The notes beneath the pieces were generated by a model that did not search any database, was not told the DNA's origin, and saw only the letters and a program-made list of their open reading frames with translations. Shown here one piece after another: positions 50,765-58,982 of a DNA stretch of 64,000 bases (positions are counted from its first letter, which is position 1; each line of letters starts with the position of its first letter). Location: positions 62,001-126,000 of the forward strand of contig OZ257155.1 in the NCBI GenBank assembly GCA_965279355.1, read 5' to 3'. A program made the position numbers and the translations under genes. This DNA is from G965279355 sp965279355. GTDB taxonomy: Bacteria; Pseudomonadota; Alphaproteobacteria; CACIAM-22H2.

Positions 50765-50883
50765 TGTCACCCCCCGGCTTGCCCCTCGGGTCAAGCCCAA
50801 GGGCGGGGCCCATCCGATTGCTGCGCCCTATCCTGATGGGTGCCCCGAGAAGATGGGTCCCCCGGTCAAGCCGGGGGATGACA
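50765..50883. repeat. Palindromic repeat, second family, long copy
   Basis: Begins TGTCACCCCCCGGCTTGCCC and ends CCGGTCAAGCCGGGGGATGACA. About 119 bp, with internal CCATCCGATTG...TCCTGATGGG. With the terminator, it fills most of the gene-free stretch 50614-50983. Confidence 0.72.
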
Positions 50884-50927
50884 GATGAAAAGGCGCCGGG
50901 GGATGACGATGGAAATTAAAGCGCGAC

Positions 50928-50960
50928 AAAAAGAAAAAGGGCCGGAGTTTCCTCCGGCCC
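50928..50960 (-). terminator. Intrinsic terminator of the 50984 gene
   Basis: Stem GGGCCGGAG / CTCCGGCCC (50939-50947, 50952-50960), loop TTTC. On the minus strand it is followed by CCTTTTTCTTTTTGTC, a strong U-run. Confidence 0.9.
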
Positions 50961-50983
50961 TCAGTTGCGTTTAGGGATCGGTG

Positions 50984-51976
50984 TTACGAACCGATGAACT
51001 GGCCCGTGATGGCCTTCATCGGGTCGATCTTGTCGGGCGCGTAGCCGTTGGCGCGGACGGCCCAGCCCCAGCTCTTCTGGACGAGCTCGGGGTTGAACTT
51101 GCCGAGGCCGTCGCGCTGCGTGACTTCGTTCATGATCAGCGGGATCGCCGCTTCGAGCTGCGCCTGCATGACCGCGACGTCGACCTGCGGGACGATCTGC
51201 TTGATGTTCTCGGCCGAGCCCTTGGGATCGGCGATCATGATCTTGGTCGCCTCGATGAAGACCTTCATGAATTTACGCAGCACCTCGGGACGATCCTTGA
51301 TGAACTTGTCCGAGGCGATGATCGCCTGCGAGTAGGAGTCATAGCCTTCGCGCGACCATTCGATGACGTGCATTTCCTTGCCGGCCGTGGCGAGCATCGG
51401 CTTGAGCGCCTGGGCCGAGGTGACCCAGTTGATCACCGCATCGACCTGGCCCGCGGCGAGCATGCCGCCCAAGGTCGCCGGATCGGCCTTGATCAGCTTC
51501 ACCTTGTCGGGGTCGACGCCGGCCATCTTCAGGACCAGCGGCCAGGTGAGGTTCGAGGAGGTGAAGGGCGAGGTCGCCACCGACTTGCCGGACATCTGGC
51601 TCAGGCTGGTGAGCCCGCTGGCCTTGTTGACCACCAGCACGTCGGGCGTCTTGGTGAAGAACGGCATGACGGCGGTCGAGGGGACCGGCGTCTCGGCCTT
51701 GGCGGCGAGGAACGCATCGAAGCCGCTCTCGCCGATATCGGCGACATTGTTCGCGAGCTTGGAGAGGGTGTCGCCCGAGCCGCGGCCGGACAGGATCTTC
51801 ACCTCGATGTTTTCCTTGGCGAACATGCCGCGCGCGGCGCCGATATAGACGGGCGCCCGATCGCCGCCCGGCAGCCAGCCGCACTGGAAGGTCACGACGT
51901 CCATGGCATGGCCCGGAGCGGCGCCGAGCAGGACGGCGGCCGAGAAGGCAGTGGCCAGAAGCTTGCGAATCATCAT
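50984..51976 (-). CDS. ABC-type substrate-binding protein (NMT1/SsuA-like)
   Basis: 330 aa with a signal peptide (LLATAFSAAVLLGAAPGHA|MD). NMT1/sulfonate-binding fold: CGWLPGGDRAPVYIGAARGMFAKENIEV, ADIGESGFDAFLAAKA and GVDPDKVKLIKADPATLGGML. It probably binds a nitrogen- or sulfur-containing organic compound for an ABC importer, but no ATPase or permease is in the window. Single-gene unit with its own terminator. Confidence 0.9.
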   Translation of the reverse strand: MMIRKLLATAFSAAVLLGAAPGHAMDVVTFQCGWLPGGDRAPVYIGAARGMFAKENIEVKILSGRGSGDTLSKLANNVADIGESGFDAFLAAKAETPVPSTAVMPFFTKTPDVLVVNKASGLTSLSQMSGKSVATSPFTSSNLTWPLVLKMAGVDPDKVKLIKADPATLGGMLAAGQVDAVINWVTSAQALKPMLATAGKEMHVIEWSREGYDSYSQAIIASDKFIKDRPEVLRKFMKVFIEATKIMIADPKGSAENIKQIVPQVDVAVMQAQLEAAIPLIMNEVTQRDGLGKFNPELVQKSWGWAVRANGYAPDKIDPMKAITGQFIGS

Positions 51977-52361
51977 CTGTCTCCGTTGCGTTGGGAAAGG
52001 AGGAGGGACACGGGGTTCGTTGCCGCCAATTCAGCAAGTCATGTGCCATGCAGGGAGACTGAGGAAATTCAGATACATACAGCGGTAATGCCGCCGCCGG
52101 GGGCGGGGTGCCTCAAATCGGTCAGGGTGGGTGGTCAGGAAAAGAGCAGCGAGAGTTGGCGGCTTCGCCGGCTGTTCGTCCGGCCAGAGGGGCCCGATCC
52201 GGCGTTGCCGTCGTTGCCCTACAACTGCAGGTGTTAACACATAAATTAATATACTTAAGGTTGCGAATGCGCTGGCGTTTCGCTTAGATGAGCCCGCGTG
52301 GGGATTGGGGAATTCCCACGGACCGCAATGCGGTCAGCCCGTTTGGGTGCAGGGGAGAAAA
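51977..52361. other. Leader and promoter region of the lipoprotein-caspase genes
   Basis: 385 bp without a gene. It has an AT-rich patch (52230-52258) that likely holds the promoter. Two adjacent hairpins follow: CGTGGG...CCCACG (52297-52320) and GACCGC-AAT-GCGGTC (52321-52335). They end about 15 nt before the AGGGGAG ribosome site. Confidence 0.5.
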
Positions 52362-53960
52362 ATGGCTGTCATGTGTAAAACCGGCATGCCGGTGAATCGT
52401 ACTGTCTGGCCTGCTGCCAAGCCTCTCTTCAAAATTCTGCCGCTTGTTCTGCTGGCGCTTAGTACGACCGGCTGTGTCGGCGTCCTTCAGCCTTATGCCG
52501 ATACGGGCACCAAGCCTGATTATAAAACCAGTACGCCGACACTCGCCGACGCGCGTGAATATGCCGCGACGACGCGGGAAAACTATCGCGAGGTTGTCCG
52601 TAATCAGGGTGCCCTCGCGACCGGCGCAAGCGCCGCCCTGATTCCCATCGCCGCCGTCGGTCTTGGCGCGGCCTTGCTGGGCGGCAGCCGCGATTTCCTG
52701 ACGGTCTACGGGCTTGCCGGCGCATCGTTCGTTGGCGTTGGCGCGCTGCTGCAGAACAAGCCGCGTGTTGCGGTCTATCTCGCGGGCGACAAGGCGCTGA
52801 CCTGCGCGATCTCGGCGACGGAGCCGTATTTGAGGGGAGAGGACTACGTCACGTTGCGGGCAATCGGCGCGGCTGGAAATCCGTTATCGGGAAGCAGCCT
52901 GCGCGCCGCACTGGCCCAGAAGGCGTCTGTCCTGGCGCAGCAGATCAGCACTTTGCCGGCATCGAGTCAGGTTCGTGTCGCTGCGCTGGAGCGTCTCAGC
53001 CTCGTGGCGCCGATGCTCGACAATCTGCAGAAAGCCGAATCCGGCGCGGCTTCAGCGCTCTCGACCCTGCAAGGCGCGGCGAACCGCCTGATCAACGCCG
53101 TCGACGAAATTCATAACGCCGTTCTCGTCCAGGTCGCCCGTACCGAGCCGGATATCGCGGCGGTCAACGCCGGTTTGGGCGCGATGTTCCCGCTGTCGTT
53201 CAACCAGACCGCCGCGACGCTGGGCCAGATTCGAATTACCGGCTATCGGACACGCTTCGAATCGGAAGACACGCCGCAGACGGCATCCCCGCCCGGCACG
53301 CCGAGACCCGAGACACCGGCAGAGCAGGTCGCGCGGCTTTCGCAGCAGCTGACGGTGCTTAATTCCCGGCGTGCGGAGCTTGCCGGGCAGGCGGCCGCTG
53401 CGGCGGCAGATGTCCCGCGCAGTGCCGCGCTCCAGGCGCAACTGGTTATCGTTGAGCAGCAGATAGAGACGGTTCAAAGATCGATTACGCTCGCCCGTCA
53501 GATGGCCCAGCCGGCGCCCGATCCGGAGGCACCGGCGCGGGGCGCGCTGTCGGAATTTGACGCGGCGTATGCCAATGCGTCGACGATGGCCCAGAAAGCC
53601 AAGGATGCCGGCGAGCGCTACCGCTCCGTCGATCTCAGCGGCATCAAACGCGACTGCCAGCTGGCGGTGGACGAAAGCAAGATTGGTTTCTCGCACGATC
53701 AGCCGAACGGGATTCAGATTTCCAAAGGCGATCGCGTGCTCGTCCACACTTTCAATACCTCCGGCTCTGACTGGATGTGGTCCGGCACGCAGCCGCCGGC
53801 CGCGCTTGGCGTCGAAAAGGTTCTGTCGGGGGGCCGTATTGCCTATGCGGTGACGGCAACTGAAGATCCGCCCACAGATGATCCTGTGATCTACACGCTG
53901 ACCCTCGTCGATAGCGCCAATCGCACGGCACAGATTCCGGTGACCTGGAAAAAGAAGTAG
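52362..53960 (+). CDS. Large exported, probably lipid-anchored helical protein
   Basis: 532 aa from ATG 52362 (GGGGAGAAAA). The hydrophobic signal ILPLVLLALSTTGC suggests a lipoprotein, though the N-region is long and the lipobox (TTGC) is weak. Two short hydrophobic stretches (ALIPIAAVGLGAALLGG, LAGASFVGVGALL) precede a helical middle. Residues about 320-400 include a likely coiled coil (PAEQVARLSQQLTVLNSRRAEL). The C-terminus (ILISKGDRVLVHTFNTSGSDW-like) looks like a beta-domain. No known family. It leads a three-gene set with a CxxC protein and a caspase-like protein. Confidence 0.75.
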   Translation: MAVMCKTGMPVNRTVWPAAKPLFKILPLVLLALSTTGCVGVLQPYADTGTKPDYKTSTPTLADAREYAATTRENYREVVRNQGALATGASAALIPIAAVGLGAALLGGSRDFLTVYGLAGASFVGVGALLQNKPRVAVYLAGDKALTCAISATEPYLRGEDYVTLRAIGAAGNPLSGSSLRAALAQKASVLAQQISTLPASSQVRVAALERLSLVAPMLDNLQKAESGAASALSTLQGAANRLINAVDEIHNAVLVQVARTEPDIAAVNAGLGAMFPLSFNQTAATLGQIRITGYRTRFESEDTPQTASPPGTPRPETPAEQVARLSQQLTVLNSRRAELAGQAAAAAADVPRSAALQAQLVIVEQQIETVQRSITLARQMAQPAPDPEAPARGALSEFDAAYANASTMAQKAKDAGERYRSVDLSGIKRDCQLAVDESKIGFSHDQPNGIQISKGDRVLVHTFNTSGSDWMWSGTQPPAALGVEKVLSGGRIAYAVTATEDPPTDDPVIYTLTLVDSANRTAQIPVTWKKK

Positions 53961-54055
53961 CGGTCCGGTGATCGTCCGTCGATTGTTCGGCAAGCAAACG
54001 GTTCGGCTTCAGGTAATGTCTGCGTCTCCCCTTCGATATGCGATGGAGGCAGGGC

Positions 54056-54613
54056 GTGGTTGGTGTCGGTGGCCGTTGGATGGCGATTGTTTCTCTCGGC
54101 GTCGCAATCGGTTGCGAAGCGGTTCCGCCGGGCGCGTCCGGTGCCGAAAGGGCGGGTCCGCCGCCGACGGTCGTGCAGCCGGCGCCGATCAGTGCGGCGG
54201 AGCAGGCGCAGTTCGGCCGCCTGAAGGACTCTCTCGGCGGAACACGGGCGATGGTGCTTGTCCGCTTTGCGGAGCCCTGCTGGGAATGCCGACAGGCCGT
54301 TCTGACCATCGGGGATGTTCCGGACACGACCGCTTCCGTCCGCCTGAGCGATGCGGAAACGAAATCGCTGTCGGAGATTCTAGGGACCGAGAATTCCTAT
54401 CTGTTCGGGCTGGCCAAGCCGTGCGGTCCCTTCCTGGCCGATTACGGGATCCTCATGCCGGATCGCTCCGAGATTTTTCTGATTTCAGAGCGCTGCCAGA
54501 CCGCGCGCCTGGTCGGCGCCCGTCCCGAGCGCGCGTTCTTTTTCAATCTCGATCCGAGCTTCACCGCGGTGCAGCGGCAACTGGAGGGCCTCTGGCGTAG
54601 TCACTCAAGATAA
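54056..54613 (+). CDS. Exported CxxC protein of unknown family
   Basis: About 185 aa from GTG 54056 (GGAGG 6 nt upstream); ATG 54038 or 54080 are alternatives. A hydrophobic start (WMAIVSLGVAIGCEAVPPGASG) suggests export. The mature part has EPCWECRQAVLTIGD, a CxxC pair, plus two further cysteines (KPCGPFLADYG, SERCQTARL), so disulfides or metal binding are likely. It is not a recognisable thioredoxin. It sits 9 bp before the caspase-like gene. Confidence 0.68.
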   Translation: MVGVGGRWMAIVSLGVAIGCEAVPPGASGAERAGPPPTVVQPAPISAAEQAQFGRLKDSLGGTRAMVLVRFAEPCWECRQAVLTIGDVPDTTASVRLSDAETKSLSEILGTENSYLFGLAKPCGPFLADYGILMPDRSEIFLISERCQTARLVGARPERAFFFNLDPSFTAVQRQLEGLWRSHSR

Positions 54614-54622
54614 GGGGGAATT

Positions 54623-55438
54623 ATGAAAAGGCATTTTTTGCTCTGTTTTCTCTGTGCCGCGCTTTTATCGGCGCTTGATGCCGGCCATGCCGGCGCACAA
54701 ACACTTCGCCTGCTGACGATATCGGATACAGCCGACGGCAGCATCGGCCAGGGCGCAGAACGAAACGCCCTGAAACTGACGACCTATTTCAGGCGCGTCA
54801 CGGAAATCATCGGTATCAAATTCGAGTCAAACCGGTTGCACGGCGCCGACTTCAACTGCGCATCGATCGAACAGGCGATCGAGCAGTTGCGGACCCCGAC
54901 TCAAGACAAAGATAAGGACATCATCGTCCTGTATTACTCGGGGCACGGTTTCCGCACGCCGGCCATGACGTCGCTCTTTCCGCAATTCTACTGCGGATCG
55001 AACGGCCCCTATCCGGCGCTGGCCGATGTCGCCGGGCGGCTGGAGAACAGTGCGCGGCTCGTCCTGGCCATGGCGGATACCTGCAATGTCGTCATCAACG
55101 AACCGGCGTTCCGTGCGCCGGCAGCCGCGGCGCTTGCCACCGCGGCGCCGCCGCGCGTCACGCAGTTGAAGAGCCTGTTCCTCGGCCATAAAGGGATGCT
55201 GACGGTCTCCAGTTCGATGCCGGACCAGTATTCCTGGTACCTGCCCAACGGCGGACTGTTCACGACGCAGTTCCTCGATTCTCTCGACCGGGCGACCGCG
55301 CCGAACCAGCAGGGCCTCTGGGACAATGTGCTCTACAACGCCATGGCGGTGATCAAGGTTGAAACGGGACCCAACCGCATGGGGACCGTCGATCAGAATC
55401 CGCAAAAGGCAAGCACACTGCAGCGGGTCTCGTACTGA
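54623..55438 (+). CDS. Secreted caspase-like (peptidase C14 fold) protein
   Basis: 271 aa with signal peptide (FLCAALLSALDAGHAGA|QT). The catalytic dyad of the caspase/metacaspase fold is visible: H108 in IVLYYSGHGFR and C154 in LAMADTCNVV, each after a hydrophobic strand as the fold requires. It is the p20-like domain only. It probably acts in the periplasm or outside the cell. Its substrate could be one of the co-encoded proteins. It ends the set and is followed by a terminator. Confidence 0.82.
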   Translation: MKRHFLLCFLCAALLSALDAGHAGAQTLRLLTISDTADGSIGQGAERNALKLTTYFRRVTEIIGIKFESNRLHGADFNCASIEQAIEQLRTPTQDKDKDIIVLYYSGHGFRTPAMTSLFPQFYCGSNGPYPALADVAGRLENSARLVLAMADTCNVVINEPAFRAPAAAALATAAPPRVTQLKSLFLGHKGMLTVSSSMPDQYSWYLPNGGLFTTQFLDSLDRATAPNQQGLWDNVLYNAMAVIKVETGPNRMGTVDQNPQKASTLQRVSY

Positions 55439-55461
55439 CCGCGGTCAAGGATGACTGACAA

Positions 55462-55491
55462 AAAAGGCCGGGAGATCGCTCCCGGCCTTTT
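55462..55491. terminator. Bidirectional intrinsic terminator
   Basis: Perfect 13-bp stem AAAAGGCCGGGAG / CTCCCGGCCTTTT with loop ATCG, between the convergent caspase-like and TctC genes. T-runs on both strands. Confidence 0.92.
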
Positions 55492-55519
55492 CCACGAATA
55501 GTCAGCGTCAGCGACGACC

Positions 55520-56509
55520 TCACCCCAGCTTCGGCACCTTCGCCAGCCGGATGTACTCGCCCCACGCCTTGTCCTCGCGCTCGATCAGCTCCCGCATGCC
55601 TTGCGGCGTGGTGGTGTAGGGGTCGCCGCCGAAGCGGGTGATGAAGGCCTTGGTGTCGGGCATCTCCACGACTTCCTTGATGATGGCGTTCAGCCGGTTC
55701 GTCGCGGCGGGCGGCATGTTGGCCGGGCCGCAGAAGAAGATGTAGGAGGTGAGGTCCATCGGCATGCCGCTTTCCGTCATCGTCGGAAAATCGGGGGCGG
55801 CCTGGAGGCGCGTCGCCGAGGCGACGGCGAGGCCGCGCACGCGGCCGGCGCCGATCTGCGACAGCGCGAATTGCGGATCGGCCATGATCGCATCGATATT
55901 GCCGCCGGTCAGGTCGTTCAGCGCGTCGTTCAGCGAGCGATAGGGGACGCCGGTGAGGCTGCCCTTGATCGCATCGTTATAGAGCGCCCCGAGCACGACC
56001 GCGTTGAGCGCGCTGGTGCCGTAGTTCTGCTTGCCCTTGCCGGATTTCCACAGCGCCGTGAGATCGGCGATGGACTTGATGTCGCTCTTCGCATCGACCG
56101 TCACGAAGAAGGTCTGGCGGTTGATCGGCGTGATGTAGGTGAAATCCTTCAGCGCATCGACGGCCGGCTTCTCCCACAGATGCCTGATTGTTGCGAGCGT
56201 GCCGGTGCCGGTGCTGTAGATCGTGTAGCCGTCGGGCCGCGCCCGCGCCGTCGCCTCGGTGGCGATCATGCCGCTGGCGCCCGGCTTGTTGTCGATCAGG
56301 ATCGGCTTGCCATAGAGCGGCGCCATCTTCTCGACAAAGAACCGCGTGACGACATCGAGCCCGCTGCCGGCGGCAAAGCCGACGATGATGGTGAGGTTGC
56401 GGGAGGGGTAGGCGTCCTGCGCGTGTGCCTGGGGCGAGAACAGCGCAGAGGCGGCGAGCAGGGCAGCGCCCAGCGCGGAACTGCGGGTAAGGGACGAGAA
56501 CAGACTCAT
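55520..56509 (-). CDS. TctC/Bug-family substrate-binding protein
   Basis: 329 aa. Signal peptide ends AHAQ|DAYP; Bug loop GFAAGSGLDVVTRFFVEKM; RPDGYTIYSTGTGTLAT; ends YIRLAKVPKLG. It is most like the gene at 41918 and the remnant at 57614. ATG 56509 has GGGAGG upstream; the frame to 56584 is not needed. Confidence 0.93.
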   Translation of the reverse strand: MSLFSSLTRSSALGAALLAASALFSPQAHAQDAYPSRNLTIIVGFAAGSGLDVVTRFFVEKMAPLYGKPILIDNKPGASGMIATEATARARPDGYTIYSTGTGTLATIRHLWEKPAVDALKDFTYITPINRQTFFVTVDAKSDIKSIADLTALWKSGKGKQNYGTSALNAVVLGALYNDAIKGSLTGVPYRSLNDALNDLTGGNIDAIMADPQFALSQIGAGRVRGLAVASATRLQAAPDFPTMTESGMPMDLTSYIFFCGPANMPPAATNRLNAIIKEVVEMPDTKAFITRFGGDPYTTTPQGMRELIEREDKAWGEYIRLAKVPKLG

Positions 56510-56683
56510 AGGCGGTGCCTCCCGGCAGAATGGGTCGACCTTACGGCGACGGATTTGGTGACGATGAAGGAGGGATACCGCCACGGCGGCAGGCGGGCGT
56601 CAAAGGATGGGCGCCACCAAAACCTAAGCTGCCAACCCCATCTCAGTTGTCATCCCGGCCCCGTCTGTCATCCTGGCACCGTC

Positions 56684-56795
56684 TGTCATCCCAGCGAAAG
56701 CTGGGACCCATGTAACCCGCTCTCTACGCAGTCACCCCGGAACGTCCCCGTGATGACCACCCAACGGCTGGGTCCCAGCTTTCGCTGGGATGACA
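56684..56795. repeat. 112-bp palindrome-ended repeat, copy 3
   Basis: Same element as 48537-48648 in opposite orientation. It is preceded by two end fragments (GTCATCCCGG, GTCATCCTGG at 56649-56677). It occupies the gene-free stretch 56510-57000; no gene is seen in the rest of it. Confidence 0.9.
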
Positions 56796-57000
56796 GATTA
56801 AGGCCTGAAGAGGGCGGTGGCGGCGAGCAGGGTAGCGAAAGGGGCGGGCGCGCCCCCGGTACTCAAGTAAGAGTTCTGGCCGCCCCGGGCGTCACGGGGA
56901 ACATTCACGACAGGCTGGATTTGGTGTGCATCATGGGAGGCAGCAGACGGTGCCCCTGCTGATCGGCGGCTGCGGCAGCGTCAACTCCAAGGAGGCCCAG

Positions 57001-57183
57001 ATGGCGAGAATGTTTGTGGATTGCCGGGAGTATCCCAGCGAGAAAAATTGCACGGTCGCGATCTCTGCGGACAGCAGGGAAGAACTTCTGGACGCGGCTG
57101 CGCAGCACGCGATCACTGTGCACGGGCATCATGAGAGCCCGGAACTGCGCCAGGAATTGGCCAAAATGATCAAGGCGCAGTAG
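57001..57183 (+). CDS. DUF1059-family small protein
   Basis: 60 aa: MARMFVDCREYPSEKNCTVA onward, with the DUF1059 pattern C-x-E/Y-P and a C-terminal HGHHESPELRQELAKMI. AAGGAGG lies 6 nt before ATG. It is a widespread soluble protein of unknown function, often stress related. Confidence 0.85.
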   Translation: MARMFVDCREYPSEKNCTVAISADSREELLDAAAQHAITVHGHHESPELRQELAKMIKAQ

Positions 57184-57256
57184 CGGAATTGGTCCGCTGC
57201 ACCGGGCGGGTCGTGCAGATCCAGACGTGCCACAGACTCATTGATGGAGACGGGAG

Positions 57257-57553
57257 ATGACCGCGTTCAATGTCGTGCGGTTTCGCGTGAAGCCGGGCCG
57301 CGATGAGGATTTTCTGAACGCCCACAGGACCATCAAGGCAACCTGGCCCGGCCTGGTGCAGGCCAACATCATCAAGACCGGAGAGCGCTCTTACTGCCTG
57401 ATCGCCGAATGGCAGGACATGGACGCGTGCACCAAGGCGCGCCCGAACATGATCGCGACGCTCGATACGTTTCGGGATTCGCTCGAAGACCTCGGCGGCG
57501 GTCTCGGCCTGACCGATCCGGCGGCCGGTCCGGTCGCCATGGCGTTGAAATAG
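57257..57553 (+). CDS. ABM-like ferredoxin-fold protein
   Basis: 98 aa, resembling antibiotic-biosynthesis-monooxygenase-type dimeric alpha-beta barrels: VVRFRVKPGRDEDFLNAHRT, a middle strand YCLIAEWQDMDAC, then a helix. No catalytic assignment is possible. It may be co-transcribed with DUF1059. Confidence 0.72.
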   Translation: MTAFNVVRFRVKPGRDEDFLNAHRTIKATWPGLVQANIIKTGERSYCLIAEWQDMDACTKARPNMIATLDTFRDSLEDLGGGLGLTDPAAGPVAMALK

Positions 57554-57613
57554 GTCGTGCGCCCCTGACCCTTGTCGCGCCGCGCCGCGCCGCGATCCGC
57601 GACGTTGTCATGC

Positions 57614-57718
57614 GACCAGTTCGTCACCACGCCGGAAGACGTCCTGCGCATCATGGAGCGTCAGGACAAGGCGTGGGGCGAGTATTCGCGGATCGCCAAG
57701 ATCCCGAAGATGGGGTGA
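57614..57718 (+). pseudogene. Remnant of a tctC gene (3' end)
   Basis: A frame ending at TGA 57716 reads DQFVTTPEDVLRIMERQDKA and continues WGEYSRIAKIPKMG, the C-terminus of the TctC subgroup at 41918 and 55520. No start or body is present. It marks the scar of a deletion or replacement just before the defence genes. Confidence 0.8.
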
Positions 57719-57846
57719 GTGGAGGACCGCCTCGATGACAAGCTACCCAGGGACGACTTGAAGGTCCTGGAGCGCTAGGTGTTCGAGCAGCTCAACTCGT
57801 AATCTGAACTCCAAAGCGTCTCTAGGAGAGGCCGGCGCAACGGCTT

Positions 57847-58833
57847 TTAGTCAGACTTAAGCTTTATCCTGGCAGCAGTTCTTGGCTGAACCATAAGGAT
57901 TTCTCGTGTGGCCTTGCTGATCCAACGCTCGGTCTCCACTGAATAGATAAACTCGCGTCCTCTGGGCTTTCTCCCCAGAGCGTCGTTTACAATAAAAAGC
58001 CTGTAAGCGCCGTCCACGAAAGAACCGGCCTCAACTGCGCACATCGCGTCATATTCATTTGGTGTGACCTGCACTGCAATTTCAGAACCTGCATTTCCCT
58101 TAACCTCTATGCAGAGTTTCTTTGCGCCCAACACAGCCTCCAAGTCCCAGCCGATATTGTCGCTCTCCCTCGAGAAGCACTCGTATTTTCCGTAGTACTT
58201 CAATGCACAGGCAACGGCGGCATGTTCCACGGTCTTGTTGTGCTCCGGGTCCGGAATATACGTACCATTGCTCCGCGACCGTTGCTGAACGGGCACGCGG
58301 CGCTCTCGGACGTAAGTCCAAAGCTGGCGTGCAAGATCAGAATCAGAAGGCACAAAGAACGCCGGCGATTGACCGGGCAATCCCGGACCACCATGCGGAA
58401 CCTCGAAGACACGATCGCGCACCGGCAGTAAAGCGCCATCTGTTGAGGCCGCCGAGACATTGAACCTGACCCGCTTACGCTCTACGACACGGCGCGGGTC
58501 TAAGCCATCCTGATCATGCCGATAGACCGTGGCGTTCTTGTACCACCCGACAATCCGTCGGCCATCGTTGTCGGGATCGGGAGCGGTCCAGATGACAAGA
58601 ATGCCGCCAATAGAATCGTCTGAGTGACCAGCCCCGAGCTTACCGATATTAATCGTTCCATGGCGAACCGGCGCATAACCATAATGCCGATTACGATATG
58701 GAAAAAAATTAAACAATTCATGGCCAAAACCATGCTCTTGAGCATAGTCAAAGCCACCGGCACCGATATTTCTTTCTAGACCGCGATAGTTGGTCATCCA
58801 TGTTGTATGCAGCAATAAAATGGGTGCTGGCAT
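57847..58833 (-). CDS. DUF3883-like nuclease-fold protein with EVE-like N-terminal part
   Basis: 328 aa from ATG 58833 (AAGGAG upstream). The C-terminal region (195-325) has the DUF3883/NO-VEIN pattern SDNIGWDLEAV...KKLCIEVKG...TPNEYDAM. D230, E243 and K245 form a PD-(D/E)xK-type nuclease triad. The N-terminal part (FGHELFNFFPYRNRHYGYAP, GRRIVGWYKNATVY) resembles EVE/PUA-like readers of modified bases. A DNA-modification-dependent restriction role is likely. It lies 149 bp downstream of the AriB-like gene. Confidence 0.72.
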   Translation of the reverse strand: MPAPILLLHTTWMTNYRGLERNIGAGGFDYAQEHGFGHELFNFFPYRNRHYGYAPVRHGTINIGKLGAGHSDDSIGGILVIWTAPDPDNDGRRIVGWYKNATVYRHDQDGLDPRRVVERKRVRFNVSAASTDGALLPVRDRVFEVPHGGPGLPGQSPAFFVPSDSDLARQLWTYVRERRVPVQQRSRSNGTYIPDPEHNKTVEHAAVACALKYYGKYECFSRESDNIGWDLEAVLGAKKLCIEVKGNAGSEIAVQVTPNEYDAMCAVEAGSFVDGAYRLFIVNDALGRKPRGREFIYSVETERWISKATREILMVQPRTAARIKLKSD

Positions 58834-58982
58834 GACACTCCTTATCGGCGAAATATTACGCACTTGCGCATGATTGCAAAAATCGGGGGTCAACCGAATG
58901 GACCAATCGCGGAGGTCTAGCATTCGACAGAAGATCGATGCGAGAGCCCCGGATTACTGCCAAAACAAAGATGGCGATCGAA

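Noticed and set aside
47663..50883. Clustered repeats as a CRISPR array
   Set aside because: Repeats are palindromic, of different lengths and irregularly spaced, with genes between them; no cas genes.
50981..52237. 418-codon open frame opposite the NMT1-like binding protein
   Set aside because: Exact mirror of a clear, signal-peptide-bearing gene; composition is typical of antisense shadow.
52234..52249. CtrA-like site TTAA...TTAA before the lipoprotein-caspase set
   Set aside because: The spacer is 8 bp; CtrA sites have 7. AT-rich promoter DNA gives such matches by chance.
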